A stretch of DNA of 7,095 nt, taken from the NCBI GenBank assembly GCA_028697435.1, contig JAQVFD010000109.1:1-7095 (forward strand), written 5' to 3'. Positions 1 through 5,257 of the stretch are shown here, one piece after another. The translations under genes were made by a program, and so were the position numbers. A model generated the notes under the pieces. It ran no database searches. It saw nothing but the letters and a program-made list of their open reading frames with translations, and was not told where the DNA came from. Origin of the DNA: Clostridiaceae bacterium. GTDB lineage: Bacteria; Bacillota; Clostridia; Lutisporales; Lutisporaceae. Numbering within the stretch: position 1 is the stretch's first letter; each line of letters opens with the position of its first letter.

Positions 1-132
1 CAAAGCAACGGTATCCATACCAGGTACAGGAATGAAGCTTCCGAGTCTGAAAATTATAAGCATAGCGAGTGTAAAAAGCATTTTTTGTCTCAGATCCGGA
101 ATCTTCCAAGCATTTCTTAATGTATTAAACAC
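1..132 (-). CDS. secY: Protein translocase subunit SecY, N-terminal 44 residues (cut by window edge)
   Basis: SecY is the channel-forming subunit of the SecYEG translocon in the cytoplasmic membrane. Only its first 44 residues are in the window; the frame is open to position 1 and the gene continues outside. Reading from a GTG at 132-130 gives MFNTLRNAWKIPDLRQKM, the usual cytosolic N-terminal helix of SecY, then the start of the first membrane segment (about residues 18-34) and the family signature FRLGSFIPVPGMD (28-40). The GTG start is supported by a GAGGTGA Shine-Dalgarno site 6 nt upstream that lies inside the end of rplO, and by alignment with the family N-terminus. The gap from the rplO stop is 1 nt, which suggests translational coupling. 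secY after rplO is the standard spc operon order. Confidence 0.96.
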   Translation of the reverse strand, partial: MFNTLRNAWKIPDLRQKMLFTLAMLIIFRLGSFIPVPGMDTVAL

Positions 133-133
133 C

Positions 134-574
134 CTAAATCACCTCTACCTTTCCTCCTGCTGCTGCTATTTTTTCTGCAGCTGTTTTGCTAAATTTGTGT
201 GCCTGTACTGTTAAGTTCTTTGTAAGATCACCATTGCCAAGTATTTTAACACCGGCAAGCATAGCATTTACCAATCCTGCTTCTTTTAATACTTCCGGGT
301 TTACAATAGTTCCATTGTCGAATCTTTCAAGGTCACTTAGGTTGACAACAGCATATTCTTTCCTAAATATATTTGTGAATCCAACCTTCGGCAGTCTTCT
401 ATACAATGGCATCTGTCCGCCTTCAAATCCAATCCGCACACCGCCGCCGGACCTGGACTTCTGCCCCTTTTGGCCTTTGCCTGCTGTTTTGCCCTGACCT
501 GTTGCCGTACCTCTTCCAAGTCTTTTCTTTGACTTCGTTGTACCTTCTGCAGGTTTAAGCTCGTGTAATTTCAT
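134..574 (-). CDS. rplO: 50S ribosomal protein L15
   Basis: L15 is a late-assembling 50S protein that packs against 23S rRNA through a long basic N-terminal extension. The 146-aa product has the usual length. Residues 20-53 are the Gly/Lys/Arg-rich extension (repeated GRG, GQG, GKG), followed by the family signature GGQMPLYRRLPKVGF (52-66) and a compact C-terminal domain. The ATG start at 574-572 has an AAGGAGGTG Shine-Dalgarno site close upstream, and the stop is TAG. It lies 16 nt after rpmD and 1 nt before secY, the conserved spc order. The end of the gene also holds the secY ribosome binding site. Nothing is atypical. Confidence 0.99.
   Translation of the reverse strand: MKLHELKPAEGTTKSKKRLGRGTATGQGKTAGKGQKGQKSRSGGGVRIGFEGGQMPLYRRLPKVGFTNIFRKEYAVVNLSDLERFDNGTIVNPEVLKEAGLVNAMLAGVKILGNGDLTKNLTVQAHKFSKTAAEKIAAAGGKVEVI
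139..145 (-). promoter_or_regulatory. Shine-Dalgarno site for secY
   Basis: GAGGTGA on the minus strand, 6 nt before the GTG at 132-130. It lies within the last codons of rplO and decides the non-ATG secY start, since no ATG lies upstream at suitable spacing. Confidence 0.8.
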
Positions 575-590
575 ATTTACACCTCCTTGA

Positions 591-770
591 TTACATTTCC
601 TTTACTTCAACCAAATGTATAACTTTTTGAATCATACCTCTTATCTGAGGTGTATCATTGTGTTCAACTTCACTGTTCATTTTCTTGAGTCCCAGAGCCT
701 TTACAGTAGCAATCTGGTCATCTTTCCTACCGATTATACTTTTTATAAGTTTGACTTTAAGTTTAGCCAA
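591..770 (-). CDS. rpmD: 50S ribosomal protein L30
   Basis: A short gene of 59 codons plus TAA, starting with TTG at 770-768. The product begins MAKLKVKLIKSIIGRKDDQI and carries the bacterial L30 core IGRKDDQIATVKALGLKKMN (13-32), then NDTPQIRGMI (39-48), and ends HLVEVKEM. L30 is a small 50S protein with a ferredoxin-like fold that binds 23S rRNA. The length matches the bacterial short form. The TTG start is backed by AGGAGGG 7 nt upstream and by alignment of MAKLKV with family N-termini; there is no in-frame ATG nearby. The gene lies 12 nt after rpsE and 16 nt before rplO, exactly where L30 is expected. The rpsE stop codon is embedded in its Shine-Dalgarno site. Confidence 0.97.
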   Translation of the reverse strand: MAKLKVKLIKSIIGRKDDQIATVKALGLKKMNSEVEHNDTPQIRGMIQKVIHLVEVKEM

Positions 771-777
771 GGTATTT

Positions 778-784
778 CCCTCCT
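778..784 (-). promoter_or_regulatory. Shine-Dalgarno site for rpmD, overlapping the rpsE stop
   Basis: AGGAGGG on the minus strand, 7 nt before the TTG start of rpmD. The rpsE stop TAG (785-783) shares its last two bases with the site, so ribosomes ending rpsE stand on the rpmD initiation region. The strong site is what supports TTG as the start. Confidence 0.85.
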
Positions 785-1283
785 AGCCTAATATCTCTTC
801 AACTGCTTTGCCTCTTAACTTAGCCACGTCTTCAACTGTTTTCAATGAAGCAAGTCCTGTAATTGTCGCATTTACCACATTTCTTGGATTGTTCGATCTC
901 AAGGATTTCGTCCTTATATCCTTTATACCTGCCAGTTCAAGGACTGCACGGGCAGGACCCCCGGCTATAACACCGGTACCTTCTTTTGCCGGCATGAGGA
1001 GCACTTTACCTGCACCGGACACTCCGGTTACCTCATGGGGTATTGTAGTTCCGACCATGGGTACCCTTATCATGTTCTTTTTGGCATCCTCCATACCTTT
1101 TCTTATAGCTTCAGGTATTTCTACTGATTTGCCGGTACCGACTCCCACATAGCCATTTAAGTCTCCGACTACCACTATGGCGCTGAATCTGAAGTTCCTA
1201 CCGCCCTTAACAACCTTCGCAACTCTATTTATAGCAACAACCTTTTCCTTAAGGTCAAGTTTACTTCCATCTATTGGCTGCAT
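783..1283 (-). CDS. rpsE: 30S ribosomal protein S5
   Basis: S5 lies on the solvent side of the 30S subunit near the mRNA entry channel and affects decoding accuracy. The 166-aa length fits the family. The N-terminal dsRBD-like domain (about residues 11-76) includes the loop VVKGGRNFRF (24-33), the region where spectinomycin-resistance changes are known in other bacteria; it looks wild-type here. The GVGTGKS segment (47-53) and the second-domain signature KEGTGVIAGGPAR (100-112) are present. The start is ATG with GGGAGGG 6 nt upstream. The gene lies 18 nt after rplR and 12 nt before rpmD. Confidence 0.99.
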   Translation of the reverse strand: MQPIDGSKLDLKEKVVAINRVAKVVKGGRNFRFSAIVVVGDLNGYVGVGTGKSVEIPEAIRKGMEDAKKNMIRVPMVGTTIPHEVTGVSGAGKVLLMPAKEGTGVIAGGPARAVLELAGIKDIRTKSLRSNNPRNVVNATITGLASLKTVEDVAKLRGKAVEEILG

Positions 1284-1301
1284 CTGTTTCCCTCCCTTAT
1301 C

Positions 1302-1670
1302 CTAGAATTCCAATCCGGCTTCTCTTGCTGCATCAGCCAGTTCCTTAACTCTGCCATGATATATATATCCGCCTCTGTCGAAAACAACCTGCTTAATACC
1401 GGCTTCGATAGCTTTCTTAGCTACCAAAGTTCCCACGGCTTTAGCTGATTCCTTGTTTCCTCCATGACCTGGATCATCCTTTAACTCCTTATCCAGAGTT
1501 GAGGCTGATACTAAAGTAACACCCTTTATGTCGTCGATTATCTGTGCATATATATTGTTAAGGCTTCTGTAAACATTCAATCTTGGTCTCTCTGTTGTTC
1601 CTGTAACCTTTTTCCTCATTCTTAAATGCCTTTTCTGCCTTGTGCTGTTTTTACTGACTTTAGTTATCAC
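1302..1670 (-). CDS. rplR: 50S ribosomal protein L18
   Basis: L18 binds 5S rRNA together with L5 and helps fix it in the central protuberance of the 50S subunit. The 122-aa product has the basic N-terminus RQKRHLRMRKK (11-21), the core RPRLNVYRS (28-36) followed by NIYAQIIDD, and the C-terminal signature FDRGGYIYHGRV (97-108). The start is GTG at 1670-1668, chosen because the family begins M-I-x-K at this point and AAAGGGGTGA lies 6 nt upstream. An upstream GTG at 1680-1678 is in another frame and is part of that site. Gaps are 21 nt to rplF and 18 nt to rpsE. Confidence 0.98.
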   Translation of the reverse strand: MITKVSKNSTRQKRHLRMRKKVTGTTERPRLNVYRSLNNIYAQIIDDIKGVTLVSASTLDKELKDDPGHGGNKESAKAVGTLVAKKAIEAGIKQVVFDRGGYIYHGRVKELADAAREAGLEF

Positions 1671-1676
1671 CCTGTG

Positions 1677-1686
1677 TCACCCCTTT
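1677..1686 (-). promoter_or_regulatory. Shine-Dalgarno site for rplR
   Basis: AAAGGGGTGA on the minus strand, 6 nt before the GTG start of rplR at 1670. It separates the true start from another GTG (1680-1678), which is out of frame. Confidence 0.75.
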
Positions 1687-1691
1687 GCTAT

Positions 1692-2234
1692 TTATTTCTT
1701 ACCGGCTTTACCTTCTTTACGTCTTATCACTTCGTCCGAATATTTGATGCCTTTCCCTAAATATGGCTCAGGCTCTCTAACCGCTCTGATATTTGCTGCA
1801 TGTGTTCCAACCTTTTCCTTGTCCATTCCCTTTATAATTATTTTGTTTGGAGTCGGTACCTCCGTTGTTATGCCCTCCGGATCATCCATTTCAACCGGAT
1901 GTGAGTAACCCATTGTAAGTGTAAGCTTCTTGCCTGACTTAGCAGCCCTGTATCCTACACCGTTTATTTCAAGTATTTTTTCAAATCCCTTTGAGACACC
2001 TTCAACCATATTGTTCAAAAGTGCCCTGGTAAGTCCGTGGAGTGCTCTGTGCATTTTCTGATCGGTTGGTCTTGTTACTACTACCTTGCCATCTTTCATC
2101 TCTATATTTATATCTTCATGTAACTTCTTTATAAGCTGACCTTTTGGTCCTTTAACTGTAACTGTATTGTCATCAGCTACTTTTACTTCAACTCCCTGGG
2201 GAATTGCTATAGGTAATTTTCCTATACGTGACAT
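1692..2234 (-). CDS. rplF: 50S ribosomal protein L6
   Basis: L6 lies near the factor-binding (GTPase) side of the 50S subunit and consists of two related alpha/beta domains. The 180-aa product starts MSRIGKLPIAIP, typical for L6, and keeps the family signature PYLGKGIKY (157-165) ahead of a basic C-terminal tail rich in Lys and Gly. The start is ATG with an AGAGGAGGTG Shine-Dalgarno site about 5 nt upstream; the stop is TAA. It follows rpsH by 27 nt and precedes rplR by 21 nt. No oddities. Confidence 0.99.
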   Translation of the reverse strand: MSRIGKLPIAIPQGVEVKVADDNTVTVKGPKGQLIKKLHEDINIEMKDGKVVVTRPTDQKMHRALHGLTRALLNNMVEGVSKGFEKILEINGVGYRAAKSGKKLTLTMGYSHPVEMDDPEGITTEVPTPNKIIIKGMDKEKVGTHAANIRAVREPEPYLGKGIKYSDEVIRRKEGKAGKK

Positions 2235-2261
2235 GCTTGCACCTCCTCTTTACATAAGATA

Positions 2262-2660
2262 TTACCAAACGTAGCAAAGCACTTCTCCGCCGACACCCTG
2301 ATGTCTCGCACTTTTATCCGTCATTATGCCCTTGGATGTTGAAATAATTGCTATGCCAAGTCCTCCAAGTACCTTTGGTATATCTTCATTTTTCGCATAT
2401 ACTTTAAGCCCTGGTTTGCTAATTCTCTTCAAACCTGTTATTACCTTCTGTTTGTTCGATCCATATTTGAGACCTATTTTGATTATGCTCATGTTTCCAT
2501 TCTCGATTAACTCGTAATCCTTTATATATCCTTCATCAAGCAGAATCTGCGCTATAGCTTTTTTTACATTTGACGCAGGAATATCAACAGTATCGTGCTT
2601 GACTGTATTAGCATTCCTGATTCTGGTTAGCATATCAGCAATTGGTTCAGTTGTAACCAT
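2262..2660 (-). CDS. rpsH: 30S ribosomal protein S8
   Basis: S8 is a primary 16S rRNA-binding protein that organises the central domain of the 30S subunit; in E. coli it is also the translational repressor of the spc operon, which is family knowledge and not shown by this sequence. The 132-aa product has the N-terminus PIADMLTRIRNAN, the conserved STSKGIMTD (107-115) and the C-terminal GVGGEVLCYVW (122-132). The start is ATG with GGGAGGT 8 nt upstream. The gene is unusual only in its 5' context: a 165-nt repeat-rich spacer separates it from rpsN, whereas all other gaps here are 44 nt or less. Confidence 0.99.
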   Translation of the reverse strand: MVTTEPIADMLTRIRNANTVKHDTVDIPASNVKKAIAQILLDEGYIKDYELIENGNMSIIKIGLKYGSNKQKVITGLKRISKPGLKVYAKNEDIPKVLGGLGIAIISTSKGIMTDKSARHQGVGGEVLCYVW

Positions 2661-2677
2661 TAATCTTAACCTCCCTT

Positions 2678-2817
2678 TTCAGATATCTGATGTCCGAGGC
2701 CAGAGGTCCGATTTTTCGACCATCCTGAGCCCTAACTTTCGACTTCTTAATTAGTACTATATATATGCCTTCCATCTTTAGCCACTAAAGCTCCCGCTGC
2801 GACTTCCGGCTTCTAAC
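2678..2817 (-). repeat. Degenerate heptamer repeat region in the rpsN-rpsH spacer
   Basis: Read on the minus strand, much of this spacer splits into 7-nt units near the consensus NTCNGAN. Five are in perfect phase directly before the rpsH ribosome binding site: ATCGGAC, CTCTGGC, CTCGGAC, ATCAGAT, ATCTGAA (2712 down to 2678). One further unit, GTCGAAA (2720-2714), is 1 nt out of phase. Upstream of it lie TTAAGAA, GTCGAAA, GTTAGGG and CTCAGGA (2750-2723), and a separate block GTTAGAA, GCCGGAA, GTCGCAG (2817-2797) next to the rpsN end. Between the blocks (2751..2796) is an AT-rich segment with a hairpin. Several units differ from the consensus at one or two positions. I know of similar 7-nt-period low-complexity DNA in intergenic regions of various bacteria, but cannot confirm a match here. 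Confidence 0.6.
2776..2790 (-). other. Short perfect hairpin in the rpsN-rpsH spacer
   Basis: CTTTAG and CTAAAG form a perfect 6-bp inverted repeat with a 3-nt loop (TGG on the minus strand). No T-run follows on the minus strand, so it does not look like a Rho-independent terminator. It sits in the non-repeat part of the spacer. A weak promoter-like pair overlaps and follows it: TGGCTA (2784-2779), 17 nt, then TATAGT (2761-2756). The pair matches the sigma-A consensus at 3 of 6 and 5 of 6 positions. Function is unknown; it could be an mRNA-processing or stability element, or chance. Confidence 0.35.
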
Positions 2818-2825
2818 TTTTTAAA

Positions 2826-3011
2826 TTACCAGCTGGCTTTCTTAACACCTGGTATTTGCCCTTTATATGCCAGTTCTCTAAAACAGATACGGCATATTCC
2901 GAACTTTCTCAAGTATGCATGGGGTCTTCCGCATATTTTGCATCTTGTGTAAGCTCTGGTCTTATACTTTGGCGCTTTTTGCTGCTTTAATACCATTGAT
3001 TTTTTTGCCAC
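2826..3011 (-). CDS. rpsN: 30S ribosomal protein S14, zinc-binding type (type Z)
   Basis: S14 assembles into the 30S head beside S3 and S19. This is the short, 61-aa type with the zinc ribbon: C24-x2-C27 and C40-x2-C43, in RCKICGRPHAYLRKFGICRICF. The long zinc-free paralogue that many bacteria induce on zinc shortage is not in this window. The C-terminus GQIPGVKKASW is typical of the family. The start is GTG at 3011-3009, giving MAKKSM, with AAAGGAGGT 6 nt upstream. The gene lies 25 nt after rplE and is followed by the unusual 165-nt spacer before rpsH. Confidence 0.98.
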   Translation of the reverse strand: MAKKSMVLKQQKAPKYKTRAYTRCKICGRPHAYLRKFGICRICFRELAYKGQIPGVKKASW

Positions 3012-3036
3012 AATTTTACCTCCTTTGCGCAGTTAT

Positions 3037-3576
3037 TTAGCTTGCATAAGGCATTCCCAGGAGTCTCAAGAATTCTCTTGCTTCCTCATCAGTCTCGGCT
3101 GTGGTTACAAAAATTATATCCATGCCTCTTATTTTGTCAACTTTGTCATATTCAATTTCAGGGAATATGAGCTGTTCTTTGATTCCAAGAGAGTAATTGC
3201 CTCTTCCGTCAAAAGATTTAGCCGATACGCCTCTGAAGTCTCTAACTCTCGGAAGAGCTATATTGAACAACTTGTCTACGAATTCATACATTTGGTCACC
3301 GCGAAGAGTAACCTTTGCACCGACATTCATTCCTTGTCTGACTTTAAATGCAGCTACTGATTTCCTTGCTTTTGTTATAACCGGCTTCTGTCCTGTAATT
3401 GTTCCAAGCTCTGATACCGCGGAATCAAGCCCTTTTGCATTGTCCTTAGTATCTCCCAAACCCATGTTAATAACTACCTTCTCAAGTTTTGGTATCTGCA
3501 TCACACTCTTATATTGAAACTTCTGCATCATTGCAGGAGCCACTTCATTCTGGTATTTCTCTTTTAGTCTGGTCAT
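3037..3576 (-). CDS. rplE: 50S ribosomal protein L5
   Basis: L5 binds 5S rRNA in the central protuberance and contacts the P-site tRNA and the 30S head. The 179-aa product has the usual length and the N-terminal signature LEKVVINMGLGD (31-42), followed by the GQKPVITKARKSVAAFKVR segment and the conserved late segment RGMDIIFVTTA before a C-terminus ending LLGMPYAS. The start is ATG with GGGAGGT 8 nt upstream; the stop is TAA. It follows rplX by 23 nt and precedes rpsN by 25 nt, the standard order. Confidence 0.99.
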   Translation of the reverse strand: MTRLKEKYQNEVAPAMMQKFQYKSVMQIPKLEKVVINMGLGDTKDNAKGLDSAVSELGTITGQKPVITKARKSVAAFKVRQGMNVGAKVTLRGDQMYEFVDKLFNIALPRVRDFRGVSAKSFDGRGNYSLGIKEQLIFPEIEYDKVDKIRGMDIIFVTTAETDEEAREFLRLLGMPYAS

Positions 3577-3599
3577 TTCTTCTTACCTCCCTTCAGAGA

Positions 3600-3938
3600 C
3601 TATTTATCAAATACTTCGCCACAGCTTTTACAATATCTGACCTTTGACTTGTCATCCAGTATTCTATGTCCCAATCTTACGCCTTTTTTGCACTTGTCGC
3701 ACCAAAGCATTACCTTGGAACCGAATATTGCTGATTCTTGGTGTATTATTCCGCCCTGCTGCATGTTCTTACCGGGTTTTTTATGCTTTACGCTCATATT
3801 TACACCCTCAACAAGCACTTTGCCGTCCTTTGGTAAAGCTATAAGCACTTTGGACTTTTTGCCCTTATCTTTACCGGAGATTACAACTACGGTATCTCCT
3901 TTTTTTACGTGTAATTTTTTGATTTCTGCATTTGCCAT
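3600..3938 (-). CDS. rplX: 50S ribosomal protein L24, with C-terminal four-cysteine motif
   Basis: L24 is an early-binding assembly initiator of the 50S subunit, located near the tunnel exit. The 112-aa product has the KOW motif in its first third (VKKGDTVVVISGKDKGK, 11-27) and the segment KHKKPGKNMQQGGII (51-65). The C-terminal part carries C80-x2-C83 and C103-x2-C106, spaced like a zinc ribbon; E. coli L24 lacks it, but similar cysteine pairs occur in L24 of many other bacteria. The start is ATG with GGGAGGTG 6 nt upstream, which runs into the TAA stop of rplN (TAAGGGAGGTG). Gaps are 14 nt to rplN and 23 nt to rplE. Zinc binding is inferred from the spacing only. Confidence 0.98.
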   Translation of the reverse strand: MANAEIKKLHVKKGDTVVVISGKDKGKKSKVLIALPKDGKVLVEGVNMSVKHKKPGKNMQQGGIIHQESAIFGSKVMLWCDKCKKGVRLGHRILDDKSKVRYCKSCGEVFDK

Positions 3939-3952
3939 TCAAAACACCTCCC

Positions 3953-4321
3953 TTAAAGCACTTCAGGTGCGAGGGATATTATTTTCATAAAATCCTTTTC
4001 ACGAAGTTCTCTGGCAACAGGCCCGAATATACGGGTTCCTCTTGGCTGTTTATCTTCTTTTATAATTACTGCTGCATTGTCATCAAACCTTATATAACTG
4101 CCGTCAGGACGTCTCTTGCCCTTTACGGATCTTACGATTACAGCTTTTACAATTTCACCTTTTTTAACAACACCGCCTGGCGTTGCATCTTTAACAGTAG
4201 CAACTATTACATCTCCTATATTCCCATACCTTCTGGTGGAACCGCCTACTACGCGTATGCACAGTAGTTCCTTTGCACCGGAATTGTCCGCCACGTTCAA
4301 CCGTGTTTCTTGCTGAATCAT
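3953..4321 (-). CDS. rplN: 50S ribosomal protein L14
   Basis: L14 lies at the 50S interface, contacts 16S rRNA in an inter-subunit bridge, and is the docking site for the silencing factor RsfS in bacteria. The 122-aa length is exactly typical. The start MIQQETRLNVADNSGAKEL is near-universal, and GGSTRRYGNIGDVIVATVKD and the C-terminal GTRIFGPVARELR (95-107) are intact. The start is ATG with AAAGGAGGG 6 nt upstream. In E. coli this gene opens the spc operon behind its own promoter; here only 22 nt separate it from rpsQ and I see no promoter, so it appears to be read through from the S10 half. Confidence 0.99.
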   Translation of the reverse strand: MIQQETRLNVADNSGAKELLCIRVVGGSTRRYGNIGDVIVATVKDATPGGVVKKGEIVKAVIVRSVKGKRRPDGSYIRFDDNAAVIIKEDKQPRGTRIFGPVARELREKDFMKIISLAPEVL

Positions 4322-4343
4322 TCAAAACCCTCCTTTCGGAATT

Positions 4344-4598
4344 TTACTTGGCCTTCTCAATTATCTCAACGAGTCTCCATCTTTTATCTTTGCTTAATGG
4401 CCTGGTTTCCATAATTTTAACCTTATCTCCTATGTTGCATTCGTTATTCTCATCATGGGCCTTAAACTTAGTTGTTCTCTTTATAGATTTTCCGTAAAGC
4501 GGATGACGAACTAATGTCTCAATGCCTACGACAATTGTTTTATCCATCTTATCGCTTACAACCTTGCCGATTCTTGTCTTTCTATTATTTCTATCCAA
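4344..4598 (-). CDS. rpsQ: 30S ribosomal protein S17
   Basis: S17 is a primary 16S rRNA-binding protein of the 30S body with an OB fold. The 84-aa product reads DRNNRKTRIGKVVSDKMDKT after the start and carries VRHPLYGK (30-37) and the C-terminal signature GDKVKIMETRPLSKDKRWR (57-75). The start is TTG at 4598-4596: the family begins M-x-R-N at this position, AAGGAGGT lies 7 nt upstream, and there is no ATG in frame nearby. It lies 19 nt after rpmC and 22 nt before rplN. Confidence 0.98.
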   Translation of the reverse strand: MDRNNRKTRIGKVVSDKMDKTIVVGIETLVRHPLYGKSIKRTTKFKAHDENNECNIGDKVKIMETRPLSKDKRWRLVEIIEKAK

Positions 4599-4605
4599 AG
4601 TCTAA

Positions 4606-4613
4606 ACCTCCTT
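4606..4613 (-). promoter_or_regulatory. Shine-Dalgarno site for rpsQ
   Basis: AAGGAGGT on the minus strand, 7 nt before the TTG at 4598-4596. It is a near-complete match to the anti-Shine-Dalgarno sequence and decides the TTG start of S17. Confidence 0.85.
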
Positions 4614-4617
4614 CTCA

Positions 4618-4824
4618 CTACTTTACCTGTGCAGATTTAAGCTCATTCTCTTTAAGGATGGTTTTTATTCTAGCAATAGATTTCTTTACATCTTTTAACC
4701 TCATTGGGTTCTCAAGCTGTCCTGTAGCCATTTGAAATCTAAGATTAAAAAGCTCTCCTTTAAATTCGTTTAACTTCAATTCCAACTCTTTTTCCGACAT
4801 ATCGCGAAACTTGTTAGCTTTCAT
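4618..4824 (-). CDS. rpmC: 50S ribosomal protein L29
   Basis: L29 is a small two-helix, coiled-coil-like protein at the peptide tunnel exit, next to the docking site of trigger factor and SRP on L23. From the chosen ATG (4824-4822) it has 68 aa, starts MKANKFRDMSEKEL and carries the signature LFNLRFQMATGQLENPMRL (25-43), then DVKKSIARIKT. The start is not certain: in-frame ATG (4830), GTG (4833) and TTG (4836) lie upstream and would add 2 to 4 residues. I prefer 4824 because MKAN matches family N-termini and GGTGAT lies 4 nt upstream. This start overlaps the rplP end by 11 nt in another frame. Confidence 0.96.
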   Translation of the reverse strand: MKANKFRDMSEKELELKLNEFKGELFNLRFQMATGQLENPMRLKDVKKSIARIKTILKENELKSAQVK

Positions 4825-5257
4825 TTGCATCACCAACCATTTCCTCAGTTTGCTGGCGGGTTACAAACTTGCATCTTATAGGAAGCTTATTCACTGCCAA
4901 TCTAAGAGCTTCTCTGGCTACTTCTTCCTCAACACCCGCTATTTCAAATAATACTCTGCCCGGCTTTACAACAGCTACCCAATATTCCGGAGCACCCTTA
5001 CCGGAACCCATACGTGTTTCGGCAGGTTTCTGAGTTACCGGCTTATCCGGGAATATCTTTATCCAGATCTTTCCGCCTCTTTTTGTATATCTTGTCATTG
5101 CCTGTCTGGCAGCTTCAATCTGGTTGCTTGTGATCCAGCCCGGTTCAGCAGCTTGAAGCCCGAATTCACCATATGATACAAAATTACCTCTTGTTGCCTT
5201 GCCTTTCATTTTGCCTCTCATCTGCTTACGATGTTTGACTCTTTTTGGTATCAACAT
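4814..5257 (-). CDS. rplP: 50S ribosomal protein L16
   Basis: L16 organises the tRNA-binding side of the 50S subunit next to the A site. The 147-aa product starts MLIPKRVKHRKQMRGKMKG and contains the signature RMGSGKGAPEYWVAVVKPG (82-100); R82 corresponds to the arginine that is hydroxylated in E. coli L16. The tail after KFVTR (about residue 133 onward, QQTEEMVGDANES) is acidic and runs into the rpmC coding region. The ATG (5257-5255) shares its A with the TAA stop of rpsC (TAATG), and GGAGG lies upstream within rpsC, so the two genes are probably translationally coupled. Confidence 0.99.
   Translation of the reverse strand: MLIPKRVKHRKQMRGKMKGKATRGNFVSYGEFGLQAAEPGWITSNQIEAARQAMTRYTKRGGKIWIKIFPDKPVTQKPAETRMGSGKGAPEYWVAVVKPGRVLFEIAGVEEEVAREALRLAVNKLPIRCKFVTRQQTEEMVGDANES
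4829..4834 (-). promoter_or_regulatory. Shine-Dalgarno site for rpmC, inside rplP
   Basis: GGTGAT on the minus strand, 4 nt before the ATG at 4824-4822, within the last codons of rplP. It matches the 3' half of the full AGGAGGTGAT site. A GAGGA further upstream in rplP (about 4846-4842) could instead serve GTG 4833 or TTG 4836, so the exact start remains open. Confidence 0.5.

Noticed and set aside
91..110. A possible frameshift in the secY N-terminus.
   Set aside because: On a first reading one base seemed to be missing in the KIPDL segment; re-reading the bases showed an intact frame from 132 to 1.
32..214. A 60-codon plus-strand open frame across the secY start and rplO end.
   Set aside because: It lies antisense to the SecY N-terminus and L15 C-terminus, both clearly recognised, and its cysteine-rich product has no recognisable family.
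2647..2775. A 42-codon minus-strand reading frame starting ATG at 2775 in the rpsN-rpsH spacer and ending inside rpsH (product begins MEGIYIVLIKK).
   Set aside because: It has no Shine-Dalgarno site, overlaps the rpsH ribosome binding site and start in another frame, and is composed largely of the heptamer repeat, which gives open frames by its nature. The protein resembles no family I know.
2776..2790. A Rho-independent terminator between rpsN and rpsH.
   Set aside because: The stem is only 6 bp, not GC-rich, and is followed by ATGGAAGG on the minus strand with no T-run. A terminator here would also cut the operon in half.
2678..2817. A CRISPR array or IS remnant in the spacer.
   Set aside because: The units are 7 nt long, degenerate and without unique spacers, so not CRISPR. 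There are no terminal inverted repeats, target duplications or transposase fragments.
4322..4343. A separate spc promoter upstream of rplN, as in E. coli.
   Set aside because: The rpsQ-rplN gap is only 22 nt and is mostly the rplN ribosome binding site; no -35/-10 pair fits there.
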